Part shown: piece after piece, positions 1 to 7,993 of the stretch
Position numbering within the stretch: the stretch's first letter is position 1
How the letters are laid out: the number at the start of each line of letters is the position of its first letter
Source of the DNA: JAOSJL01 sp963704035
Lineage (GTDB): Bacteria > Actinomycetota > Acidimicrobiia > IMCC26256 > JAOSJL01
Assembly: GCA_963704035.1 (NCBI GenBank)
Contig: CAVPGR010000002.1
Location: 434,001 to 498,000 of the forward strand
Reading direction: 5' to 3'
Length of the DNA stretch: 64,000 bases
Notes under the pieces: generated by a model
The model's database searches: none
Told to the model about the DNA's origin: nothing
Seen by the model: only the letters and a program-made list of their open reading frames with translations
Program-made: the position numbers and the translations under genes

Positions 1-453
1 TCGCGGATCCTCGGCGTCAACCTCACGGGCACATTCCTCGTGGCCCAGGCCGCGTTGCCACATCTCCTCGAGGGGGGAGGCACCATCATCAACATCGCCT
101 CGAACGCGGGTCTCATGGGCCAGAAGTACTCGGCCGCCTACTGCGCGTCGAAGGGTGGTGTGGTCAATCTCACGCGTGCACTGGCGATCGAGTACCAGGA
201 CCGCGGAGTCCGCGTGAACTGCGTCGCCCCCGGTGGGATGGACACGCCGATGGTCATGTCCGAGGATTCGGGATTCCAACCTCCGGCGGGTGTCGACCTC
301 GACCAGTTCGTACAGGAGTTCGCCCGCGTGATGAGTCCCTTCGGCAACGCCACCCCCGAGGAGGTGGCCACGCTCATCGCCTACGTGGCTTCCGAGGACG
401 CGCGCTACATGTCTGGCTCGATCGTGTCGATCGACGGCGGCATCACAGCTTGA
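1..453 (+). CDS. SDR family oxidoreductase (5' truncated by window edge)
   Basis: This is the C-terminal two thirds of a short-chain dehydrogenase/reductase; the reading frame is open from base 1, so the N-terminal dinucleotide-binding half lies outside the window. Visible family features are a VNLTGTF stretch (the helix alpha-E region), an IINIASNAG strand carrying the catalytic Ser, the YCASK catalytic Tyr-x3-Lys motif, the RVNCVAPGG strand and the C-terminal SGSIVSIDGG. Such enzymes oxidise or reduce hydroxyl/keto groups with NAD(P)(H); the substrate cannot be read from the sequence. It lies just upstream of an acyl-CoA ligase, so a role in acyl or sterol catabolism is an inference from context. 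The internal GTG at 40 should not be taken as the start because conserved residues precede it. Confidence 0.88.
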   Translation, partial: SRILGVNLTGTFLVAQAALPHLLEGGGTIINIASNAGLMGQKYSAAYCASKGGVVNLTRALAIEYQDRGVRVNCVAPGGMDTPMVMSEDSGFQPPAGVDLDQFVQEFARVMSPFGNATPEEVATLIAYVASEDARYMSGSIVSIDGGITA

Positions 454-519
454 CGGGTGTCGCCACCGGCGCAACGGCAACTACCGGCGCGCCTGCACCG
501 TGAGACGAAGGAGGACCCG

Positions 520-2073
520 ATGATCGACGACGCCCGTACTCTCTGGGATCTGATCGAACGTCGCGCCGATCTCACTCCCGACGGTGTCTTCGCCGTGGAC
601 GAGGCCGAACGCACGGTCACGTTCGTCGAATACCGCGACGCAGCAGAGCGCGCCGCCGCGGGGTTGCAGGCGCACGGTGTGGCAGAGGGAACGGCGGTCT
701 CGTGGATCCTCCCGACGTGGATCGAGTCTGCCGTGCTGGTCGCGGGCCTCTCGCGCCTCGGGGCCGTCCAGAACCCGATGCTGCCGATCTACCGGGAGCG
801 GGAGGTCGGTTTCATCACGCGCCAGACGGGCGCGCGCCTCCTCATCTGCCCGTCGGAGTGGGCGGGATTCGACTTCGAAGCCATGTGCCGTGGCGTCGCC
901 GCCGACGTCGACGGTCTCGACGTGCTCGTCGCCGACAGAGCCCTTCCCGAGGGCGACCCCGCCACGCTGCCGGAGCCGCCGACCGGCCAGGATTCCCGCG
1001 ACGACGATTCCGTGCGCTGGGTGTTCTACACCTCGGGCACGACCGCCGACCCCAAGGGTGCCCGGCACACCGATCGCAGCGTCATGCACTCGGCTTACGC
1101 CATGGTGAAGGCGCTCGAGCTCACCCCCGATGACCGCAACGCCCTCGTGTTCCCGTTCACCCACATCGGTGGCATCGGATGGCTCGACGCCGGGCTCATG
1201 GTGGGCTTCCCGCAGATCGTGATCGAGGCGTTCAACCCGGCCACGACCATCCCTGTGCTCCAGCGCGAGGGCGTCACGATCGCCGGTGCCGGCACACCGT
1301 TCCACATGGCCTATCTGGCGGCGCAGCGCGAGACACCCGACGCGCCGTTGTTCCCGAACGCCCGCGCGTTCCCCGGTGGCGGCGCCGCCAAGCCGCCACA
1401 GCTCCACGGCGAGGTCAAGGCAGAGCTCGGTGGCGTGGGTGTCGTCTCGGGTTACGGGCTCACGGAGTGCCCGATTCTCGCCATGGGGTCGATCCGCGAC
1501 TCCGACGAGAAGCTCGCCACCACCGAGGGCCGACCCACCCCCGGTGTCGACGTCCGCGTCGTCACGCTCGAGGGCGCCGAGGCCGAGGCCGGTCAGGAGG
1601 GGGAGATCCGGGCCCGTGGGCCTCAGCTGTTCCGGGGCTACCTCGACTCCTCGCTCGACGCCGACGCCTTCGACGAGCAGGGATACTTCCGCACCGGCGA
1701 CCTGGGCAACCAGGACGACGGGGGCTACATCACGATCACGGGCCGCGTGAAGGACATCATCATCCGCAAGGGCGAGAACATCTCCGCCAAGGAGGTCGAG
1801 GACCTGCTCTTCGAGCACCCGGCCATCGCGGATGCTGCCGTGATCGGCCTTCCCGACCCGAAGTCCGGCGAACGGGCATGTGCCGTTGTCGTCGTAGCGG
1901 AAGGCGCCGAGATGCCGACGTTGCAGGAGTTGTTCGACTTCCTCACCGGAGCCGGGTTGATGGTCCAGAAGGTCCCGGAGCAGATCGAGGTCGTCGACAC
2001 ACTTCCCCGAAACCCGACGGGCAAGGTCCTCAAGCACGAGCTGCGCAAGACCTACGCGGCCGCCGGCGGATAG
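520..2073 (+). CDS. AMP-dependent acyl-CoA synthetase / ligase
   Basis: Adenylate-forming enzyme of 517 residues that would activate a carboxylic acid with ATP and join it to CoA in the cytoplasm. The order of ANL-superfamily motifs is complete: YTSGTTADPKG near residue 170 (AMP/phosphate loop), GYGLTE near 311, TGDLG near 391, the hinge GRVKDIIIRKGE near 408 and PRNPTGKVLK near 497 with the catalytic C-terminal Lys. The ATG at 520 is preferred over upstream in-frame codons because a GAAGGAGG Shine-Dalgarno lies just before it. The N terminus resembles cyclohexanecarboxylate-CoA ligases and FadD-type cyclic-acid ligases, but the actual acid is unknown. It follows an SDR and precedes a cyclase-family hydrolase and another SDR, so a four- to five-gene catabolic operon is likely. 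Confidence 0.92.
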   Translation: MIDDARTLWDLIERRADLTPDGVFAVDEAERTVTFVEYRDAAERAAAGLQAHGVAEGTAVSWILPTWIESAVLVAGLSRLGAVQNPMLPIYREREVGFITRQTGARLLICPSEWAGFDFEAMCRGVAADVDGLDVLVADRALPEGDPATLPEPPTGQDSRDDDSVRWVFYTSGTTADPKGARHTDRSVMHSAYAMVKALELTPDDRNALVFPFTHIGGIGWLDAGLMVGFPQIVIEAFNPATTIPVLQREGVTIAGAGTPFHMAYLAAQRETPDAPLFPNARAFPGGGAAKPPQLHGEVKAELGGVGVVSGYGLTECPILAMGSIRDSDEKLATTEGRPTPGVDVRVVTLEGAEAEAGQEGEIRARGPQLFRGYLDSSLDADAFDEQGYFRTGDLGNQDDGGYITITGRVKDIIIRKGENISAKEVEDLLFEHPAIADAAVIGLPDPKSGERACAVVVVAEGAEMPTLQELFDFLTGAGLMVQKVPEQIEVVDTLPRNPTGKVLKHELRKTYAAAGG

Positions 2074-2081
2074 GTACCACG

Positions 2082-3068
2082 GTGCCGCTGTCCGAGGAGC
2101 TCCGCGCGCTGGCCGAGCGGGTCTCGAACGCGGGCCGGTGGGGTGCCGACGATCAGCGCGGAACTCTGAACCTCATCACGTCCACTGCGGTGCTCAGAGG
2201 AGTGGCCGCGGTGCGGACCGGCCGGTTGTTCTCGCTCGCGATGCAGTTCCACGCCGATGGCCCGCAGACCGGCGGTGTGCCCGGTCGAGTCAATCCCGAA
2301 CTCGAGGTGCTGGCTGCCGGGATGTCGGTGACGGGTGACCCGGGCGACTTCACGACCACCGACGAGGTGTTGCGGCTCGGGACACAGGCGTCGACACACT
2401 GGGACGCGCTGTGTCACGTGGGCTACGACGCCCGGCTCTACAACGGCACACCCGTGGACGTCGTGACTGACGCCGGTGCGACTCGTCTGGGTGCCGAGCA
2501 TCTCGGGTCGGTGGTCTCCCGGGGAATCCTGCTCGACGTGGCGCGGGTCCACGACGTCGATCGTCTGCCCGGTGGATACCCGATCACCGACACCGATCTC
2601 GACGACGCCCTCGCGCTCTCGGGTGTGGAGATCGAGCCCGGCGACATCGTGCTCGTTCGGACCGGTCAGCCGCAGATGCTGCGCGACGACACCGAACCGC
2701 CCGTGGGATCCGACGATCCGGGCCGTGCGCCGCGCCTCTCGCGCCACGATCCCGACGACCGGTACCGCACCGACACGGCGGGGATCTCCGTCCGGGCCAT
2801 CGAGTGGTTCGCCCGTCACGACGTCGCCGCGGTGGCGACCGACACGTTTGTGTTCGAGGTGTGGCCGTGCGAGGATCCCGAAGTGCTGCTTCCCGTCCAC
2901 ATGATCGACCTGCGGGACGTCGGGCTCGTTCAGGGACAGCTCTGGTATCTGGAGGCACTCGCGCAGGACTGCGCGGCCGATGGTCAGTACGACGTCCTGT
3001 TGAGCGCGTCGCCGTTGCCGGTCACCGGCGCTGCGGGTGCCCCCGTGGCACCTACGGCGGTGAAGTAG
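2082..3068 (+). CDS. Cyclase-family (PF04199-type) metal-dependent hydrolase
   Basis: A 328-residue protein of the putative cyclase/kynurenine-formamidase fold. The metal-binding signature is present as STHWDALCH near residue 106-114, matching the GTHxDxxxH pattern of this family, with the GRLFSLAMQF region before it and the VAVATDTFVFEVWP segment near the end. The family hydrolyses amides or lactones with divalent metals. The GTG start at 2082 lies 9 bases after the stop of the acyl-CoA ligase, so the two are probably co-transcribed. The same frame stays open far upstream inside the ligase gene, but that part has no family similarity and is a shadow. Substrate unknown; in actinobacterial degradation clusters such proteins often sit beside SDRs and CoA ligases. 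Confidence 0.85.
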   Translation: MPLSEELRALAERVSNAGRWGADDQRGTLNLITSTAVLRGVAAVRTGRLFSLAMQFHADGPQTGGVPGRVNPELEVLAAGMSVTGDPGDFTTTDEVLRLGTQASTHWDALCHVGYDARLYNGTPVDVVTDAGATRLGAEHLGSVVSRGILLDVARVHDVDRLPGGYPITDTDLDDALALSGVEIEPGDIVLVRTGQPQMLRDDTEPPVGSDDPGRAPRLSRHDPDDRYRTDTAGISVRAIEWFARHDVAAVATDTFVFEVWPCEDPEVLLPVHMIDLRDVGLVQGQLWYLEALAQDCAADGQYDVLLSASPLPVTGAAGAPVAPTAVK

Positions 3069-3083
3069 GTGGGAGGGAGATAG

Positions 3084-3845
3084 ATGGGAGTTGCTGTCGT
3101 CACCGGGTCAGCAGGGGGACTGGGTCGCGCCGTGCGCGAGGTGCTGGAGCCCGACGACCGGGTCATCGGGGTGGACGTGAAGGACGCCGACGTCGTGGCC
3201 GATCTGTCCGACAGTGACAGTCGACAGGACGCCGTCCGGATGGTGCGGGAGGCCGCTGCCGGGCCCATCGACCGGTTGGTCTGCGCCGCCGGCCTCGGAC
3301 CGACGACGCCCGATCTGGGCGTCCTGGCCGCGGTGAACTACTTCGGAATCGTGCATCTCCTCGACGCCCTGGCCGACAACCTGGCCGCGGGCGAACAGAG
3401 CGCGGTCGTCGCGGTCTCGTCCAACAGCATCAGTCTCGACCCGACAGTGGACGACGACCTCGTTCAGCTCTGCCTCGCCGACGACGAGACCGCCGCGCGG
3501 GCCCGGGCAGCCGAGCTCATCGGCCACACCGTGTACGCCACATCCAAGCTCGCCGTCGCCCGGGCGATTCGGGCGCGTGCTGAAGCGTTCGGCGCTCGGG
3601 GCGTTCGCCTCAATGCTGTGGCACCGGGCATCTTCGCGTCGCCGTTGCTGGACCAGACTCTCGAGGATCCCCTCTACGGACCAGCTGCCGAGGACGTGCC
3701 CATTCCCCTCGGTCGGCGCGGCACACCCCCCGAGGTCGCCGACGTCATCGCCTGGCTTCTCTCCGACGGTGCGCGCTACGTCCACGGGGCAACCCTCTTC
3801 GTCGACGGCGGGACCGACGCTCTCATTCGTCCGGAGGGACCCTGA
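3084..3845 (+). CDS. SDR family oxidoreductase (coniferyl-alcohol-dehydrogenase-like)
   Basis: A complete 253-residue short-chain dehydrogenase. It begins with VAVVTGSAGGLGRAV (glycine-rich NAD(P)-binding loop), has the acidic residue after strand 2 (VIGVDVKD) expected for NAD preference, the catalytic Ser region VVAVSSNS, the YATSK Tyr-x3-Lys motif and the C-terminal GATLFVDGG. The missing helix insertion and the DLSDSD stretch after strand 2 resemble the coniferyl-alcohol/3-alpha-HSD type of SDR. A GGGAGGGAG Shine-Dalgarno lies before ATG 3084, 15 bases after the cyclase stop. Likely the fourth gene of the first catabolic operon. Substrate not determinable. Confidence 0.9.
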   Translation: MGVAVVTGSAGGLGRAVREVLEPDDRVIGVDVKDADVVADLSDSDSRQDAVRMVREAAAGPIDRLVCAAGLGPTTPDLGVLAAVNYFGIVHLLDALADNLAAGEQSAVVAVSSNSISLDPTVDDDLVQLCLADDETAARARAAELIGHTVYATSKLAVARAIRARAEAFGARGVRLNAVAPGIFASPLLDQTLEDPLYGPAAEDVPIPLGRRGTPPEVADVIAWLLSDGARYVHGATLFVDGGTDALIRPEGP

Positions 3846-3855
3846 TCGCCTTGTG

Positions 3856-4767
3856 ATGGGTCCTGCCGTCTCGGTCACGGTCAGCGGCCTTTCGCGTCTG
3901 TGGGGCGACGACCTGGCGGCGGTCGTCGACCTCGCACCGATCGCCGAGGACGCGGGCATCGACCAGATCGTGCTGCCCGAGCACGTCGTGATGGGACCGC
4001 GCACCGATCGGTACCCGTACGGGGACTTCCCCTATCCCGTGACTGAGCCGTGGCTCGAGGTGTTCACCACCATGGCCGCCATGGCGGCGGTCACCACGAC
4101 CATCCGCGTCGGTACCGGCGTGATGATCGGCCCGTTGCGCCCACCGGCGGTTCTCGCCAAGGAAGCGGCGACTCTCGACGTGCTGTCCCGCGGCCGTTTC
4201 GATCTGGGCGTGGGCCTGGGTTGGCAGCGCGAAGAGTTCGAGGCTTCGGGCGTCCCCTTCAAAGGTCGTGCTTCCCGGCTCGACGACACGATTCGGGCGT
4301 GCCGGGCCCTCTGGTCGGGGGAGCCCACGACGTTCGAGTCGTCGACGGTGGGCTTCACCGACGTCGTCTGCCGGCCCACGCCGGTCCAGGAGGGCGGTGT
4401 GCCCATCTGGTTCGCCGGCCCCTCGCGGCCGTCGACCGCCGCACGCGTGGCCGAGCTCGGAGCCGGGTGGCTTCCGATGGCCGGTGTGCCCGACGAGGAA
4501 CTCGATGCGGGCATCGCCCTGGTGCAGCTCGCCTGGTCCGATGCCGGTCGCGGCCCAGGCGGCCCGGGCGTGCGAGCCGGAGCGCGGCCCGTCACTGACG
4601 ACAACGGTTCGATCGACGTGGAGCGCACAGCGGAGACCCTCCTCGCGCTCGGCGATCGTGGGGTCACCGTGGCGTCGTTCGGCCTCGGCCGACAGGTTCG
4701 GGAACTCGCCGATCTCCCCGGCTACCTCAGCGCGCTCGGCGCGGCCCGTGCCCGAGCCCGGAGCTGA
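3856..4767 (+). CDS. LLM-class F420-dependent oxidoreductase
   Basis: A 303-residue TIM-barrel protein of the bacterial luciferase-like superfamily. Diagnostic stretches are DQIVLPEHVVMG near the N terminus, VTTTIRVGTGVMIGP, the LSRGRFDLGVGLGWQREEF segment typical of F420-dependent members, and PIWFAGPS near the middle. These enzymes use deazaflavin F420 (or sometimes FMN) for hydride transfer in the cytoplasm. ATG 3856 was chosen; GTG 3853 is equally possible. The preceding SDR stops 10 bases upstream, so it is probably the last gene of this operon. Its stop lies 5 bases from the stop of a convergent minus-strand gene, leaving no room for a separate terminator. A paralogue occurs at 20271. 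Confidence 0.88.
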   Translation: MGPAVSVTVSGLSRLWGDDLAAVVDLAPIAEDAGIDQIVLPEHVVMGPRTDRYPYGDFPYPVTEPWLEVFTTMAAMAAVTTTIRVGTGVMIGPLRPPAVLAKEAATLDVLSRGRFDLGVGLGWQREEFEASGVPFKGRASRLDDTIRACRALWSGEPTTFESSTVGFTDVVCRPTPVQEGGVPIWFAGPSRPSTAARVAELGAGWLPMAGVPDEELDAGIALVQLAWSDAGRGPGGPGVRAGARPVTDDNGSIDVERTAETLLALGDRGVTVASFGLGRQVRELADLPGYLSALGAARARARS

Positions 4768-4771
4768 GCAT

Positions 4772-5124
4772 CTAGATTCGGCTCAGCAGAGAACCGAGTG
4801 AGTACGGATCGTCCGTCGAGGCGGTGGCGATGACCAACACGATGAACAGGACGAAGAAGCCCACGCCGACGAACCCGAGCACGATGGCGGCGATTGCCAT
4901 TCCCCGTCCCGTTTGCCAACCACCGGATTCGTCGATCTGGCGCTTGGCGATGAAACCGAACACCAGGGCGAGGACGGATCCGATCCAGTAGAGCCAGAGG
5001 ATGCCCAGCACCATGCCCGCGATCGCGAGTCCGTTGACCTTCGGCGTCTGCACGGGATAGCCGGCAGGCGGGGGGGGGCGCCGGGCGGCGGCGGCGTACC
5101 CCAGCTCGGTTCCTGGTTCGTCAT
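4772..5124 (-). CDS. DUF4190-type small membrane protein (reading frame broken in a G9 run)
   Basis: The start (ATG at 5124, preceded on the minus strand by GGGAGG) encodes MTNQEPSWGTPPPPGAPP, a proline-rich cytosolic head. The body, in a different frame, encodes a PVQTPKVNGLAIAGMVLGI segment followed by two hydrophobic hairpins typical of DUF4190/TM2-like proteins, and stops at 4772. The two frames meet at nine consecutive G residues (5070-5078; C on the coding strand). Ten C would restore one continuous protein of about 117 residues. A homopolymer miscount is the simplest explanation; slipped-strand phase variation is the interesting alternative. Function is unknown. Two transmembrane helices are predicted in the C-terminal half. 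Confidence 0.75.
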
Positions 5125-5187
5125 CGTGCCTCCCGGGAGCTCCTCGTTGTTTTCCTGTCCTGACTGTAGGCGGTCGTCGGCTGCACC

Positions 5188-5193
5188 TACGCT
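5188..5193 (+). promoter_or_regulatory. -10-like hexamer TACGCT, leaderless start at 5200
   Basis: TACGCT fits the TAnnnT form and ends exactly 6 bases before ATG 5200, which would place transcription initiation at or next to the start codon. No Shine-Dalgarno precedes the ATG. No convincing -35 box is visible. Confidence 0.45.
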
Positions 5194-5199
5194 TCTGGG

Positions 5200-7968
5200 A
5201 TGCGCCGTCTCCTGGGTTACCTGATCGCGGGCGCGATCGTCTTGTCCGCGTGCGGGAGTGGTTCGGATCTTCCCGACGCCTCCGACCTCCCTCGCAATGG
5301 TGTGACGTCGAGTTCTTCGCCGGGAACCACCCCGGATTCAGGGTCCATCGAGTGGGAGGACTGTGGCGGAGGTTTCGAGTGCGGTGAGCTCTCGGTGCCA
5401 CTCGATCATCTGGATCCCGACGGGGAGATGATCTCGCTGGGGCTCATACGTCTTCCGGCGGGCGATCCCGATCACCGCATCGGGTCCCTCGTGGTGAACC
5501 CGGGAGGGCCGGGCGCGTCGGGTGTCGAGCTGGCGGAACAGGCAACGGCGATCTTCGGAAGCGACATCCTCGACCGCTTCGACGTCGTGGGATTCGACCC
5601 CCGCGGCGTGGGACAGAGCGCCGCCGTCGCGTGCGACGACGACCTCGATCCGTTCTTCGCCGTCGACACGACGCCAGACGACACCGAAGAGCTCGAAGAG
5701 CTGCGTACCGCAGCGCGCGACTATGCCGAATCGTGCGAAGAGCAAAGCGGCGAGCTCCTGGCGCACGTCAGTACGGAAAACACCGCTCGTGACATGGATC
5801 TGATCCGAGAGGCGCTCGGCGAGGAGAAGCTCACCTACCTCGGCTTTTCGTACGGAACCTATCTCGGTGCTCTCTATGCCGAGCTGTATCCCGAGAACGT
5901 GCGCGCCTTCGTACTCGACGGAGCTGTGGACCCCACGTTGAGCGACGAAGAGGGTGCCATCGAGCAGTCGATCGGCTTCGAGAGCCAGTTCGAGGAGTTC
6001 CTCGACACCTGCGCATCCGAGCGCTCCTGCCGGTTCCATTCCGACGGCGATCCGGAGGCCGCGTACGACGCGTTGATGCAGCGTATCGACGAGGAGGGGA
6101 TCGAGGGGTCCGACGGGCGCGTACTGGGGCCCGGTGAGGCCGATATTGCGGTCGTGACGTCGCTCTACGACGGTCGACAGGGGTTCACGGTGCTCGCCGA
6201 CGCGCTGGCCGCGGCCGAGGACGGAGACGCCGATCCGCTGCTCGCGCTCTTCGACCTCTACGTGGGACGGGATCCGGCCGGGAACTACGACGGCGCGCAG
6301 GCCTCGTTCCTCGGCATCGGGTGCGTCGACGGTTCGGATCGGCTCTCGGCCGAGGAGCACGACGCCCTGGCCGAGACGGTCGGTGAGGCGGCACCCCGGT
6401 TCGGCGAGTCCGGTGTGAACCTCGGCTACGCGTGTGTCTACTGGCCCGCCGACCCGGTCGGACGTGACGGGCCCGTCACGGCCACCGGAGCACCGCCCAT
6501 TCTGGTGATCGGCACGAGAGGTGATCCGGCCACGCCTCCCCAGTGGGCTGAGTCGCTGGCCGACCAGCTGGACTCAGGGGTGCTGCTGCGTCTCGACGCA
6601 CGGGGCCATCTGGCCTACGGCGACGGTCACGAATGCATCGACGATCTCGTCGACGACTACCTGATCACCCTGACCGTTCCCGACGACGGAACCACCTGCG
6701 ACCCTGTGACCCGAGACGAGGACCCGAGTCGAGGCAAGGGACCCGAGACGAGGATGAGTGGTGCAGGTATCCTGCGCCACTCGATGGACCTGCGGTACAC
6801 CGACGCTGACGAGGCGTTCCGCGCCGAGCTGCGCTCATGGCTCGAATCGACTCTTCAGGACCTTCCCGCGCCACCGGCTCGGGACGACTGGGCAGAGCGC
6901 CGTCGCTACGACACCGACTGGCAACGCCGCCTCTACGACGCCGGCTACGCGGGGCTCAACTGGCCCGAACGTGTGGGCGGTCGGGGGGCGTCGCCGTCGG
7001 AGCAGTTGATCTTCCTCGAGGAGACCACCCGCGCCCGTGCTCCGTACGTGGGTGTGAACTTCGTGGGGACGCTCCACGCCGGGCCCACACTGATCGCCGA
7101 GGCCTCCGAGGAGCAACAGGAGCGGCATCTGCCGTCGATCCTGCGTGGTGACGAGGTCTGGTGCCAGGGGTTTTCCGAGCCGGCAGCGGGATCAGACCTC
7201 GCATCGTTGCGTACGAAGGCCGTCCGCGACGGCGATGAGTACGTCGTGAACGGACAGAAGATCTGGTGCAGCTTCGCCCAGGTGGCCGACTTCTGTGAGC
7301 TGCTCGTGCGTACCGACCCCGAAGCGAAGAAGCAGGCGGGGATCACCTGGCTCATCCTCCCCATGGACACTCCCGGCATCGAGATCCGCCCGATCGACAC
7401 GGTCGCCGGCTCGTCGGAGTTCGCCGAGGTCTTCCTCGGCGACGTCCGGGTTCCCGTGGCGAACCGCGTCGGTGACGAGAACGATGGCTGGCGGATCACA
7501 CAGGTCACCTTCTCCTTCGAGCGCGGGACGGCCTTCGTCAGCGAACTCGTCGACGCCCGTCGGCTCGCGAACGAGCTCGCGGCGCTCGCACGGCGTGCGC
7601 CACGCGTGGAGGGCTCCGCGTGGGACGACGCCGCCGTGCGTCGCGAGCTCGGACACATCGTCGCGGAGCTCGACGCTCTGTGGGCACTGACCAAGCGCAA
7701 TGTCTCGCAGGCCGAGCGGACCGGGTCGCCCGGTCCGGGGTCGATGATGATCAAGCTCGCCTACAGCGAAGCGCGACAGCGTCTCGGAGAGCTGTCGCTG
7801 CGGGTGCTCGACCGTGCGGCTCTCGCGCTCAGCGACGATCTCCTCAGCGGGGCGGACGAGCTGCTCGAGGAGCGGCTCCGCACGCTGGCTCTCACGATCG
7901 CAGCGGGAACATCACAGATTCAGCGCAACATCATCGCCGAGCGCGTGCTCGGCCTCCCACGCAAGTGA
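5200..7968 (+). CDS. Exported TAP-like serine hydrolase open in frame into an acyl-CoA dehydrogenase
   Basis: One uninterrupted frame of 922 codons holds two unrelated proteins. Residues 1-500 form an exported alpha/beta hydrolase: a lipoprotein signal ending in LSAC (Cys18), oxyanion region VVNPGGPGASG, nucleophile GFSYGT (Ser217), an acidic residue in GDPATPPQW near 441 and His469 in ARGHLAYG. This is the SlpD/E or tripeptidyl-aminopeptidase type with its C-terminal TAP-like domain, probably acting on peptides at the cell surface. From about residue 519 the frame runs into an acyl-CoA dehydrogenase (described separately). No stop separates them; the junction lies in a repeat-derived stretch (6708-6780). 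A lipoprotein fused to a flavin dehydrogenase that works in the cytosol makes no topological sense, so either the hydrolase stop was lost or miscalled, or translation restarts at 6754/6784. Confidence 0.7.
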   Translation: MRRLLGYLIAGAIVLSACGSGSDLPDASDLPRNGVTSSSSPGTTPDSGSIEWEDCGGGFECGELSVPLDHLDPDGEMISLGLIRLPAGDPDHRIGSLVVNPGGPGASGVELAEQATAIFGSDILDRFDVVGFDPRGVGQSAAVACDDDLDPFFAVDTTPDDTEELEELRTAARDYAESCEEQSGELLAHVSTENTARDMDLIREALGEEKLTYLGFSYGTYLGALYAELYPENVRAFVLDGAVDPTLSDEEGAIEQSIGFESQFEEFLDTCASERSCRFHSDGDPEAAYDALMQRIDEEGIEGSDGRVLGPGEADIAVVTSLYDGRQGFTVLADALAAAEDGDADPLLALFDLYVGRDPAGNYDGAQASFLGIGCVDGSDRLSAEEHDALAETVGEAAPRFGESGVNLGYACVYWPADPVGRDGPVTATGAPPILVIGTRGDPATPPQWAESLADQLDSGVLLRLDARGHLAYGDGHECIDDLVDDYLITLTVPDDGTTCDPVTRDEDPSRGKGPETRMSGAGILRHSMDLRYTDADEAFRAELRSWLESTLQDLPAPPARDDWAERRRYDTDWQRRLYDAGYAGLNWPERVGGRGASPSEQLIFLEETTRARAPYVGVNFVGTLHAGPTLIAEASEEQQERHLPSILRGDEVWCQGFSEPAAGSDLASLRTKAVRDGDEYVVNGQKIWCSFAQVADFCELLVRTDPEAKKQAGITWLILPMDTPGIEIRPIDTVAGSSEFAEVFLGDVRVPVANRVGDENDGWRITQVTFSFERGTAFVSELVDARRLANELAALARRAPRVEGSAWDDAAVRRELGHIVAELDALWALTKRNVSQAERTGSPGPGSMMIKLAYSEARQRLGELSLRVLDRAALALSDDLLSGADELLEERLRTLALTIAAGTSQIQRNIIAERVLGLPRK
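6708..6780 (+). repeat. Degenerate copy of the MSAAGILR palindromic repeat
   Basis: Contains two copies of ACCCGAGACGAGGA about 31 bases apart and the palindrome GTGGTGCAGG-TAT-CCTGCGCCAC (arms 6758-6767 and 6771-6780, one G-T mismatch). The same arrangement, in cleaner form, occurs in tandem at 19374-19491. Read from ATG 6754 it encodes MSGAGILRHS, against MSAAGILRR in the other copies. It forms the linker between the hydrolase and the dehydrogenase and may explain how their frames became joined. Confidence 0.7.
6784..7968 (+). CDS. Acyl-CoA dehydrogenase, FadE type (large subunit of a pair)
   Basis: A 394-residue acyl-CoA dehydrogenase beginning MDLRYTDADEAFRAEL, nearly the same N terminus as the complete dehydrogenase at 40313, which fixes the natural start at ATG 6784; ATG 6754 would add ten repeat-derived residues. 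Visible landmarks are WPERVGGRGAS, the FSEPAAGSDLAS and VNGQKIWCSFA flavin-binding strands, and the C-terminal GTSQIQRNIIAERVLGLPR. It is followed after 25 bases by a smaller dehydrogenase (7994), the arrangement of the alpha2beta2 heterotetrameric enzymes (FadE26-27, FadE28-29) known from actinobacterial sterol degradation. It probably oxidises a CoA thioester of a cyclic or branched acid, passing electrons to electron-transfer flavoprotein. The frame upstream is continuous with the exported hydrolase. Confidence 0.85.
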   Translation: MDLRYTDADEAFRAELRSWLESTLQDLPAPPARDDWAERRRYDTDWQRRLYDAGYAGLNWPERVGGRGASPSEQLIFLEETTRARAPYVGVNFVGTLHAGPTLIAEASEEQQERHLPSILRGDEVWCQGFSEPAAGSDLASLRTKAVRDGDEYVVNGQKIWCSFAQVADFCELLVRTDPEAKKQAGITWLILPMDTPGIEIRPIDTVAGSSEFAEVFLGDVRVPVANRVGDENDGWRITQVTFSFERGTAFVSELVDARRLANELAALARRAPRVEGSAWDDAAVRRELGHIVAELDALWALTKRNVSQAERTGSPGPGSMMIKLAYSEARQRLGELSLRVLDRAALALSDDLLSGADELLEERLRTLALTIAAGTSQIQRNIIAERVLGLPRK

Positions 7969-7993
7969 CACACACTCGAAAAAGGGCACCGAC

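Noticed and set aside
481..2037. Long minus-strand open frame opposite the first acyl-CoA ligase
   Set aside because: It mirrors a complete ligase with all motifs on the plus strand; GC-rich codons rarely form antisense stops, and the translated sequence is Arg/Asp/Leu-rich without any family motif.
1179..2081. Extension of the cyclase-family reading frame into the ligase gene
   Set aside because: The first 301 codons have no similarity and are Arg-rich; family similarity begins at GTG 2082.
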